From the NCBI GenBank assembly GCA_011051475.1, contig DRLE01000219.1, positions 1 to 8,371 of the forward strand: a stretch of 8,371 bases of DNA, in the 5' to 3' direction. The stretch comes from Gammaproteobacteria bacterium (GTDB lineage: Bacteria > Pseudomonadota > Gammaproteobacteria > SZUA-229). How positions within the stretch are numbered: the stretch's first letter is position 1; the number at the start of each line of letters is the position of its first letter. Both the position numbers and the translations under genes were made by a program. A model generated the notes under the pieces. It made no database searches. It saw only the letters and a program-made list of their open reading frames with translations, and was not told the origin of the DNA. Below are positions 1-5,887 of this stretch, piece after piece.

Positions 1-257
1 CGAATAACCGCATCGTTGTAACGGAAAGCCGTTTCGATTTCATCGCGGATATCGGCATTGCACTCAACGTTCATCAGAACGTAGTGAGCCTTGTGAATTT
101 TGTTGATCGGATAAGCCAGCTGGCGACGGCCCCAGTCTTCAAGACGGTGAACAGTACCACCGCTGTTTTCGACCAGCGCTTTGTAGCGCTCGATCATGGC
201 AGGTACCTGTTCGCTCTGGTCAGGGGGCACCAGAAACACGATTTCGTAGTGACGCAT
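1..257 (-). CDS. rpsF: 30S ribosomal protein S6 (partial, 3' end outside window)
   Basis: S6 is a small-subunit ribosomal protein that binds 16S rRNA together with S18. The minus strand from 257 encodes 85 codons beginning MRHYEIVFLVPPDQSEQV and running through LEDWGRRQLAYPINKIHKAHY to IETAFRYNDAVI. This is the beta-alpha-beta-beta-alpha-beta S6 fold with the diagnostic DWGRRxLAYPI(N/K)K segment, which corresponds to roughly the first two thirds of the family. The start is fixed by the conserved MRHYE(I/V) N-terminus and by an SD (AGAGGA, 262-267) four bases upstream. The 3' end lies beyond base 1. In gammaproteobacteria rpsF usually heads an operon with priB, rpsR and rplI; those genes would be off the left edge and are not seen. 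The gene lies downstream of cysS in the same direction but has its own promoter. Confidence 0.97.
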   Translation of the reverse strand, partial: MRHYEIVFLVPPDQSEQVPAMIERYKALVENSGGTVHRLEDWGRRQLAYPINKIHKAHYVLMNVECNADIRDEIETAFRYNDAVI

Positions 258-339
258 AGTTTCCTCTCGGTTAAAGCCCCCCATCGACGCCGCAGGCAGC
301 TTTTCGTGGTGGAGCAAGGGATGTAAATCAGATTGTAGG
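258..339 (-). promoter_or_regulatory. rpsF 5' leader, possible S6/S18 autoregulatory structure
   Basis: If transcription starts about seven bases after the -10 box, the rpsF mRNA has a leader of about 80 nt. On the minus strand it contains a possible stem with arms at 299-303 (AAAGC) and 273-277 (GCTTT), enclosing a small GCC-TGC-GGC hairpin (289-297), followed by the SD. Many bacterial rpsF leaders are known to carry an S6:S18 binding motif. The position fits, but I cannot match the consensus by eye, so the function is inferred from location only. Confidence 0.28.
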
Positions 340-345
340 GCGCGG

Positions 346-374
346 ATTATACGGGAAAAGCAGTGAATAGTGAA
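346..374 (-). promoter_or_regulatory. rpsF sigma70-type promoter
   Basis: Read on the minus strand, a consensus -10 box TATAAT (346-351) is preceded by a 17-nt spacer and a -35 box TTCACT (369-374), a four-of-six match to TTGACA. Predicted start is near 339. The -35 box is supplied by the outer edge of the neighbouring heptad-built inverted repeat. This would let rpsF be expressed independently of cysS. Confidence 0.62.
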
Positions 375-480
375 TAGTGAACAGTGAATAGTGGTGCTTG
401 CTTCGCAAGCCACTGAAAAAACGAAGTTTTTCTTGTTTTTAACTATTCACTGTTCACTATTCACTGCGCGCATTGCGCGC
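361..480. repeat. Composite inverted repeat between cysS and rpsF, heptad-built arms
   Basis: Perfect 24-bp arms lie at 369-392 and 442-465. The left arm is a run of heptads GTGAATA, GTGAATA, GTGAACA, GTGAATA (363-390). The right arm carries three complementary heptads (444-464), so the left side has one unit extra. The 49-nt loop holds two small hairpins: GCTTGC/GCAAGC with loop TTC (396-410) and an A/T-rich one with a C-G closing pair and loop GAA (415-432). The loop segments CTTCG (401-405) and CGAAG (422-426) are mutually complementary. A third hairpin, GCGCGC-ATT-GCGCGC (466-480), abuts the right arm. The element begins 6 nt past the cysS stop. It could help end cysS transcription or protect its 3' end, but no clear U-tract follows. 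No coding potential or transposase is present. Confidence 0.9.
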
Positions 481-485
481 CAGCG

Positions 486-1883
486 CTATGCTCGCCGCCA
501 GATGGTTTTTCCGTCTTTATCCTCAAGCACCACCCCCATTTCGTCCAGCTCATCGCGGATACGGTCGGCCTCGGCCCAGTTTTTCTCTTCGCGGGCGGTT
601 TTGCGGGCCTCGATCAGGGCCTCTATTTTGGCCGCATCCCCGGCTGTATCCGCGGCATCGCCGGCGCCGCTTTGCAGGAAGGCTTCGGGGTCGGCTTCGA
701 GCAGACCGAGAACATTGGCGAGTTTTTTCAGGACCGCGGCTTTTTCAGCCGCGGCCTTAGCATCACTATCGCGCAGACGGTTGACCTGGTTGGCAAGGTC
801 GAAGAGCACGGCAATGGCCTCGGGGGTATTGAAGTCATCATCCATGGCCGCGCGGAATGTCTCGAAAGCCGGGTCGGTCTCGTCCACCGTTTCCGGAATG
901 TCGAGATCGCGCAGGGCATTGTACAGACGTGATAATGCGGCGCGGGCGCTGTCGAGCAGCTTGTCGGAATAGTTCAGCGGGCTGCGGTAGTGACTGGCCA
1001 GCACGAAATAGCGGATTTCCTCGCCCTTGTAGAGCTTGAGGATCTCGCGCACGGTGAAGAAATTGCCCAGTGATTTGGACATTTTCTCGTCATTGATGCG
1101 CACAAAACCGTTATGCATCCACAGATTGACGAAGGTCTCGCCGGTGGCCGCCTCGGACTGGGCGATTTCATTTTCGTGGTGCGGAAACTGCAGGTCCTGG
1201 CCACCGCCGTGAATATCAAAATGGTTGCCCAGGCAGCAGGTGGACATGGCCGAGCATTCGATGTGCCAACCGGGGCGGCCCTTGCCCCAGGGTGACTCCC
1301 AGAAAGGCTCGCCCGGCTTGGCCGCCTTCCACAGCACGAAATCCAGCGGATCGTCCTTGTCCTCATCCACAGCAACGCGCTCACCGGCGCGCAGATCTTC
1401 CAGTTTTTTGCCCGAGAGCTTGCCGTAACCTTCAAATGCACTGACGTCGTAATACACATCACCGCCCTCACCCTTTGTATAGGCATAGCCCTTGTCAATC
1501 AGCACCTGGATCATATCAATGATCTGATCCATGGAGGTGGTGGCACGCGGCTCTTCATCCGGTGGCAACACGCCCAGCTCGGCCGCGTCCTCATGCATGG
1601 CCTGGATAAAACGCGCGGTCAGGTCGTGATAGTCCTCGTCGTTTTCATTGGCGCGCTGGATGATCTTGTCATCGATATCAGTGATATTGCGTACATAGGT
1701 GACATCATAGCCCCGGTAACGCAGATAGCGCGTGACCGCATCAAAAACCACCAGCACCCGTGCATGACCAAGATGACACAGGTCATACACCGTCATACCG
1801 CAGACATACATTTTCACCCTGCCCTCTTCAATCGGCTTGAAAACTTCCTTTTTACGGGTCTGGCTGTTGTGGATTTTTAACAT
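486..1883 (-). CDS. cysS: Cysteinyl-tRNA synthetase
   Basis: This class I aminoacyl-tRNA synthetase charges tRNA-Cys with cysteine using ATP in the cytoplasm. The 465-residue product is close to the E. coli length of 461. It begins MLKIHNSQTRKKEVFKP. The HIGH-type motif is HLGH (37-40) and KMSKS is at 267-271. The zinc ligands expected for the family are C28, C210 (in GWHIECSAM), H235 and E239 (in PHHENEIAQS). The C-terminal DALR-type helical domain follows (MDDDFNTPEA, then LGLLEADPEAFLQSG) and the protein ends DGKTIWRRA. The open frame extends to a TTG at 1922, adding 13 residues, but the homologous start is the ATG at 1883; no strong SD precedes either. The gene lies upstream of rpsF in the same direction, separated by a repeat. 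All catalytic motifs look intact. Confidence 0.97.
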   Translation of the reverse strand: MLKIHNSQTRKKEVFKPIEEGRVKMYVCGMTVYDLCHLGHARVLVVFDAVTRYLRYRGYDVTYVRNITDIDDKIIQRANENDEDYHDLTARFIQAMHEDAAELGVLPPDEEPRATTSMDQIIDMIQVLIDKGYAYTKGEGGDVYYDVSAFEGYGKLSGKKLEDLRAGERVAVDEDKDDPLDFVLWKAAKPGEPFWESPWGKGRPGWHIECSAMSTCCLGNHFDIHGGGQDLQFPHHENEIAQSEAATGETFVNLWMHNGFVRINDEKMSKSLGNFFTVREILKLYKGEEIRYFVLASHYRSPLNYSDKLLDSARAALSRLYNALRDLDIPETVDETDPAFETFRAAMDDDFNTPEAIAVLFDLANQVNRLRDSDAKAAAEKAAVLKKLANVLGLLEADPEAFLQSGAGDAADTAGDAAKIEALIEARKTAREEKNWAEADRIRDELDEMGVVLEDKDGKTIWRRA

Positions 1884-1936
1884 GGGATCGGGCTGTTCCG
1901 GGTTATTCAGGGGCAATATCAAAAAAGATGCGGAAT

Positions 1937-1976
1937 ATTAACGGATTAGGTGGCTGAGTGCTAATCAAACGTTAAT
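1937..1976. repeat. Palindrome upstream of cysS
   Basis: The arms are ATTAACGGATTAG (1937-1949) and CTAATC-AAA-CGTTAAT (1961-1976). They pair over 13 bp with a 3-nt AAA bulge and an 11-nt loop (1950-1960). It sits 54-93 bases upstream of the cysS start codon. It is AT-rich and unlike the CACAGAGG-type repeat beginning 15 bases away. It could be an operator, a cysS leader hairpin or an unrelated repeat. The structure is plain in the sequence; its function is unknown. Confidence 0.6.
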
Positions 1977-1990
1977 GAAAACAAACTATA

Positions 1991-2169
1991 TCACCACAGA
2001 GGACACGGAGGTCACAGAGGCATACTTTTTTGTATTTTGTTTTACTGTCATTGCGAGCCTTGGCGAAACAATCCAGGTATGTCAGTTGCTGTGCGAGATT
2101 GCTTTGCCAAGGCTCGCAATAACAGCCACAAAATATTTTCCTCTGTGACCTCCGTGTCCTCTGTGGTGA
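1991..2169. repeat. Nested inverted repeat (CACAGAGG-type outer arms, ATTGCGAGCC-type inner arms)
   Basis: The outer arms 1991-2020 and 2140-2169 are perfect 30-bp complements. Each is a run of 9-mers: CACAGAGGA, CACGGAGGT, CACAGAGG. Inside is a second, unrelated inverted repeat, 2046-2073 against 2097-2124 (28 nt with three mismatches), starting TGTCATTGCGAGCC. Both types resemble intergenic repeats I recall from many proteobacterial genomes. The element fills most of the cysS/phosphatase divergent gap. The remaining 75 bases before the phosphatase are AT-rich and probably hold its promoter, although no clear -35/-10 pair could be picked. The small open frame across this region is a by-product of the repeat. 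Confidence 0.93.
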
Positions 2170-2244
2170 AACCCGCTTTTAGATTTTTTTACTTTACGGA
2201 AAAATGTAAACTACGCCTCTTTTGATATTTCTACGGAAACAATT

Positions 2245-2712
2245 ATGGTCAAGGTTTTATTTGTATGCATGGGCAATATCTGCCGCTCACCCACGGCGGA
2301 GGGTGTTTTTCGCCATATGGTGGAACAGGCCGGACTGAGTGATCAGATTACTATCGATTCGGCCGGTACCCATGCCTACCATGTCGGCAACCCGCCGGAC
2401 CCGCGCGCGCAGCAGGCCGCCATCAAGCGCGATATCGATTTAAGCTGTCAGCGCGCCCGACGCGTGCGAGAAGATGACTTTATCGAGTTTGATTATGTGA
2501 TTGCCATGGATGAAAGCAACCGCGACGACCTGCTGGCCATTTGCCCGGAAGGTTATGAAGAGCGCGTGCATCTGTTTCTGAATTTTGCCGATATACCGCA
2601 GAACGAAGTCCCGGACCCCTACTATGGCCAGGGTCGTGGATTCGAGATAGTGCTCGACCTGGTCGAGCAGGCTTCAGCCGGGCTGCTGGAACATATCCGG
2701 AAAAATCATTAA
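2245..2712 (+). CDS. Low-molecular-weight protein-tyrosine phosphatase
   Basis: Enzymes of this family hydrolyse phosphotyrosine (some act on arsenate or small phosphates) in the cytoplasm. In proteobacteria they often counteract bacterial tyrosine kinases. The 155-residue protein is full length for the family. The P-loop CX5R is at C8-R14 (CMGNICRS), starting right after the first beta strand (VKVLFV). The general acid D124 lies in DPYYG, and the SAGTHAYHVGNPPDPRA segment typical of bacterial members is at 39-55. The start is the only sensible ATG; GGAAA lies six bases upstream as a weak SD. No tyrosine-kinase or polysaccharide gene is in the window, so the substrate is unknown. From memory a ptpA-type gene also sits near rne in pseudomonads, so the position may be ancestral. 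The gene is bracketed by two repeats of one family and runs convergent to rne. It is not closer to ArsC-type reductases than to phosphatases as far as I can see. Confidence 0.95.
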   Translation: MVKVLFVCMGNICRSPTAEGVFRHMVEQAGLSDQITIDSAGTHAYHVGNPPDPRAQQAAIKRDIDLSCQRARRVREDDFIEFDYVIAMDESNRDDLLAICPEGYEERVHLFLNFADIPQNEVPDPYYGQGRGFEIVLDLVEQASAGLLEHIRKNH

Positions 2713-2721
2713 AAGCCGTTA

Positions 2722-2818
2722 ACCACAGAGACACAGAGGTCACAGAGTTTTATATTGCTCCGCGCCTGCGGCGCGGAGCAATAACACTTCCCTCTGTGAC
2801 CTCCGTGCCCTCTGTGGT
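2722..2818. repeat. Nested inverted repeat in the phosphatase/rne convergent gap
   Basis: The outer arms 2722-2747 and 2792-2818 are the same CACAGAGG-type sequence as at 1991-2169, here imperfect (two substitutions and a one-base gap). The inner element differs: a perfect 14-bp GC-rich hairpin with loop TGC, arms 2753-2766 and 2770-2783. The repeat begins 10 nt after the phosphatase stop and ends 16 nt before the rne stop, so it occupies nearly the whole gap. A bidirectional transcription-stop or mRNA 3'-end-protecting role is plausible, but no canonical U-tract directly follows the GC stem. Confidence 0.92.
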
Positions 2819-2833
2819 GCAAACGCTTTTTAC

Positions 2834-5293
2834 CTATTCCGCAGACGTATTCACCGGACGGTTTTCATTCGATGCCGGCTGTTTTTCAGTTGCCGGCTTT
2901 TCCTGTGCCGCTGGCTTGCTCTGGCCCGAAGCTGCCGGCTCAGGCTTTGCCTGTGGCGGTTTCTCGGCTGCCGGTTTTGCCGCAGGTTTTGCTTCCGGTT
3001 TAGCCTGGGCGGGTTTTTCCTGCGCAGGCTTGTCCTGGCCCGGTTTGTCCTGGCCTGATTGCCGTGAGGCAGCGGCTGCCGGCTTTTCGTTTACGGGTTT
3101 TGCTGCCGCAGACTTCTCTGGCGTTGCATTCGCTGCGCCTGTCTTTTCCGCTACCGGTTTGTCAGCAGGTGCTTTACGTGAACTGCCGCCCTGATTCGGA
3201 CTCTGGCCCTGGTTCTGGCCTTTTTCCTGACCGCCGGACTCGGCATTGCGTTTATCAGCGGCGTTGTCACTGCCGGTGTTGTCAGACTTTCTGCCACGAC
3301 CGCCACGACGGCGACGGCTGCGACCGGAACCGGACTGGCCGGAAGATTTGGCATCGGCCTTTTTCTCTGCCGCCGGCCTGTTTTGCTGCTGACGATTACC
3401 GCCGCCTCTGGATTCCTGCGAACCCTCCTGCTTGCGACCACGGCCACGTCCACGGCGACCCTGGCCACCACGGCTGCGGCCCTGGCCACCATTGCCCTGG
3501 CCGCCACTTTGGCCACCACGTGCATTGCGCCCACGACCACCCCGGCTGCGAGCCGGCGCTTTTTTGGTTTCCTCGACTTTTTCTTCTTCCCTGTCGCCGG
3601 CAAAGATGGATACCAGCTTGCCCAGCAGACCGGCCGGTTTCGGTTTTTCTTCCTCGACGACAGCCGGCTTCGGTTTGGGCGTCGGCCGGGTTCCCGGGCT
3701 TATGCTGGATACGGCGGCTTTCTCCGGAACGATGGGCTTTTCGCGTGTCACTTCCACATCGTACTGAGAATCTTTCTCCGCACGCTGGTAGCTGGCGGTT
3801 TCATCGTTTTCGTCGTGCTCGCTCTTGCGCACACGCTCAACCCGGTACTGCGGGGTTTCCAGCGTCGGATTGGCCACGATCAGCACATGCACACCGGTCT
3901 GCTTCTCCACGTCCATAATTGCCTGGCGCTTTTCATTGAGCATATAGGTGGCCACATCGATGGGCACCTGGATATCAACACGGGCGGTGCCGCCCTTCAG
4001 TGCTTCCTCTTCCATAATGCGCACCAGTGACAGCGACAGTGACTCGACCGTACGGATGGTACCCTGGCCGTTACAGCGTGGGCAGACGATCTGCGTGGAT
4101 TCGCCCAGCGAAGGCTTCAGGCGCTGGCGTGACATCTCCAGCAGGCCGAAGCGGGAAATACGCCCGATCTGCACGCGCGCACGGTCGGCCTGTACGGCTT
4201 CGTTCAGGCGGTTTTCCACGGCACGCTGGTTGCGATTGTTCATCATGTCGATAAAGTCGATCACCACCAGGCCGCCGAGATCGCGCAGGCGCAGCTGGCG
4301 GGCGATTTCATCGGCCGCTTCAAGATTGGTATTGGTCGCGGTTTCCTCGATATCGCCGCCCTTGGTGGCGCGCGCCGAGTTGATGTCGATAGAGATCAGT
4401 GCTTCTGTGTGGTCGATAACAATGGCCCCGCCCGACGGCAGGGTCACCTCACGGCGGTAGGCCGACTCGATCTGGTTTTCCACCTGGAAACGGTTGAACA
4501 GCGGCACGGTATCATCGTAGTACTTGATCTTGTTGACGCTGTTGGGCATGACCTGCTCAACGAATTCCATGGCGGCATCATAGACCTCTTTATCATCGAT
4601 CAGCACTTCGGCAATGTCGCTGCGGAAGTAATCTCGCAGGGCGCGGGTGGTAACATCGCTTTCCTGGTAAATCAGGAACGGTGCGGGGCGCTCGGCAGCG
4701 GCCTTTTCAAAAGCCGACCACAGCTGCAGCAGGTAATCGAGATCCCACTGCAGTTCTTCGGTGCTGCGACCGACACCGGCGGTGCGTACGATCAGGCCCA
4801 TGCCATTGGGTACTTCCAGCTTGCTCAGTGCCTCGCGGATAAGATTGCGGTCTTCCCCCTCGATGCGTCGGGATACGCCACCGGCGCGCGGGTTGTTCGG
4901 CATCAGCACCAGGTAACGCCCGGCGAGGCTGATAAAGGTGGTCAGGGCCGCGCCCTTGTTGCCGCGCTCCTCTTTTTCGACCTGGACGATAACTTCCTGG
5001 CCTTCCTTGATGGCGGTACGGATATCCGGGCGGCCGGACTGTTGCTGGGCCTCCTCGGTAAAGTACTGACGGGAAATTTCCTTGAACGGCAGAAAGCCGT
5101 GGCGCTCGGCGCCGTAGTCGACAAAACATGCCTCGAGACTGGGCTCGACGCGGGTAATCTTACCCTTGTAGACGTTGGATTTTTTCTGTTCTTTGTGGGG
5201 TACTTCGACGTCCAGATCGTAGAGTTGCTGGCCGTCGACCATGGCAACACGTACTTCTTCCTTCTGGACTGCATTGATTAGAATTCTCTTCAT
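2834..5293 (-). CDS. rne: Ribonuclease E
   Basis: RNase E is the essential endoribonuclease that starts mRNA decay and processes rRNA and tRNA precursors at the inner membrane. The 819-residue product is shorter than the 1061 of E. coli. The N-terminal catalytic half is nearly collinear with E. coli: an S1 domain (about 35-125), 5'-sensor R170-T171 (GLIVRTAGVG), Mg-binding D303 (SIDINSARATKGG) and D346 (VVIDFIDMM), and Zn-link cysteines C404 and C407 (CPRC). A short amphipathic stretch, GLLGKLVSIFAG (555-566), matches the position and character of the membrane-anchoring helix. The tail is disordered: an RGG/RGRGR-rich RNA-binding block (583-670), then Gln/Gly- and Lys/Pro/Ala-rich repeats to the end (QDKPGQDKPAQEKPAQAKP near 748). 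I see no E. coli-type PNPase or enolase site. The chosen start gives the family N-terminus MKRILINA; the ATG at 5323 would add ten non-homologous residues. Confidence 0.97.
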   Translation of the reverse strand: MKRILINAVQKEEVRVAMVDGQQLYDLDVEVPHKEQKKSNVYKGKITRVEPSLEACFVDYGAERHGFLPFKEISRQYFTEEAQQQSGRPDIRTAIKEGQEVIVQVEKEERGNKGAALTTFISLAGRYLVLMPNNPRAGGVSRRIEGEDRNLIREALSKLEVPNGMGLIVRTAGVGRSTEELQWDLDYLLQLWSAFEKAAAERPAPFLIYQESDVTTRALRDYFRSDIAEVLIDDKEVYDAAMEFVEQVMPNSVNKIKYYDDTVPLFNRFQVENQIESAYRREVTLPSGGAIVIDHTEALISIDINSARATKGGDIEETATNTNLEAADEIARQLRLRDLGGLVVIDFIDMMNNRNQRAVENRLNEAVQADRARVQIGRISRFGLLEMSRQRLKPSLGESTQIVCPRCNGQGTIRTVESLSLSLVRIMEEEALKGGTARVDIQVPIDVATYMLNEKRQAIMDVEKQTGVHVLIVANPTLETPQYRVERVRKSEHDENDETASYQRAEKDSQYDVEVTREKPIVPEKAAVSSISPGTRPTPKPKPAVVEEEKPKPAGLLGKLVSIFAGDREEEKVEETKKAPARSRGGRGRNARGGQSGGQGNGGQGRSRGGQGRRGRGRGRKQEGSQESRGGGNRQQQNRPAAEKKADAKSSGQSGSGRSRRRRGGRGRKSDNTGSDNAADKRNAESGGQEKGQNQGQSPNQGGSSRKAPADKPVAEKTGAANATPEKSAAAKPVNEKPAAAASRQSGQDKPGQDKPAQEKPAQAKPEAKPAAKPAAEKPPQAKPEPAASGQSKPAAQEKPATEKQPASNENRPVNTSAE

Positions 5294-5771
5294 TTGCAGT
5301 AAAACCTGTTTGTGGTCCCGCATTTATAGCACTGGCAACAGGGTTTGCTCTGGCGCCTTTGAGGGCGCGCGCAGTGTACTGCAATGCACAGAAGGCAAGC
5401 AGCAGCCCCGGTAATAAAAACCATGAGGGCAACGCCGTGCCGAAACCGGTGGCTTCTGGCAGCGTAACAGTGTTATCAATGTTAAAAATCGGGAAAATCA
5501 TTAAAATAATCGGTATTGTGGTATCCGCCGATGGCAGCTAGGCTGCTGAAAAAGCAGATACCGGTAAATCAGTTCACCTGGGTCGGCTGACCTGGCAGGC
5601 AGTTTTTTCTCATCACATCACTTGAAAAATAATAGGTGAAATGCGCTGATCTGCGTGCTTTTTCGGTTAAAACCCGGCAATTTCGCTGGCCTGATGACCT
5701 TTCATCAGGAGGGCAATCCTTTAATCCCTGCCGCTTAACGGCAAAATTCCTAGAAAATGCAACAGCTTATG
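5294..5771 (-). promoter_or_regulatory. rne 5' leader, probably structured and autoregulatory
   Basis: The rne start is preceded by a long noncoding stretch. If the promoter candidate at 5772-5799 is right, the leader is about 470 nt. In E. coli a 361-nt rne leader lets RNase E cleave its own mRNA. Hairpins here include 5690-5709 (perfect 8-bp stem CCTGATGA/TCATCAGG, 4-nt loop), 5729-5743 (TGCCG/CGGCA, loop of five), 5534-5546 (GCAGC/GCTGC), 5353-5368 (GCGCC/GGCGC, 6-nt loop) and 5371-5382 (GCAGT/ACTGC). I cannot align it to the enteric hp2 element by eye, so autoregulation is inferred from length, position and family knowledge. Confidence 0.5.
5305..5342 (-). promoter_or_regulatory. Hairpin covering the only SD-like bases of rne
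   Basis: On the minus strand CCTGTT (5337-5342) can pair with AACAGG (5305-5310) across a 26-nt loop. The AGG in the downstream arm is the only SD-like sequence near the ATG at 5293, 11 bases away, so the stem would mask it. The six-base stem is short and the long loop makes it modest in stability. Confidence 0.35.
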
Positions 5772-5799
5772 CTGGTACAATCAAGCTTTAGTCTGTCAA
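5772..5799 (-). promoter_or_regulatory. Candidate rne promoter
   Basis: A consensus -35 TTGACA (5794-5799, minus strand) is followed 16 bases later by a poor -10, TACCAG (5772-5777). The -35 is perfect but the -10 matches only three of six positions, so this may be a regulated promoter or chance. E. coli rne uses several promoters; others here may be missed. Confidence 0.3.
5773..5781 (+). promoter_or_regulatory. Candidate rluC extended -10 promoter
   Basis: TGG followed by TACAAT (5776-5781) is a good extended -10 box (five of six matches plus the TG). There is no recognisable -35 at 5753-5758, which extended -10 promoters tolerate. Predicted start is near 5788, giving rluC about 100 nt of leader. 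It overlaps the rne promoter candidate on the other strand. Confidence 0.45.
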
Positions 5800-5887
5800 A
5801 ATGTAACACTTTGGTCAAATTTATTTATTGAAGCCATTAATGAAAGCCTGATTCATAAGACCTGATCAGTGACTTTCGGTTCCCTCC

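Noticed and set aside
391..972. 193-residue plus-strand Ser/Ala/Arg-rich open frame
   Set aside because: Runs through the repeat and antisense to cysS. Low-complexity composition is typical of a shadow frame.
1884..1922. Upstream TTG start for cysS
   Set aside because: Adds 13 residues before the conserved MLKIHNS N-terminus, with no SD.
2037..2225. 62-residue open frame containing CHCEPWRNN and SSVTSVSSVVK strings
   Set aside because: It is a translation of the nested palindromes. Such strings arise from these repeats in many genomes, and there is no SD or independent coding evidence.
361..2818. CRISPR array or insertion sequence in the repeat-rich gaps
   Set aside because: The repeats are inverted pairs with no regular spacers, there are no cas or transposase genes, and no clear target-site duplications are visible.
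2796..3194. 132-residue plus-strand frame with AGFSxAGF repeats
   Set aside because: Antisense reading of the Lys/Pro/Ala repeats in the rne tail and the adjoining palindrome arm.
4409..5281. 290-residue plus-strand open frame antisense to rne
   Set aside because: Fully overlaps the conserved RNase E catalytic domain. Its wobble positions mirror rne codon bias and it matches no family I know.
5294..5323. Upstream ATG start for rne
   Set aside because: Adds ten residues before the family N-terminus MKRILINA and lacks an SD.
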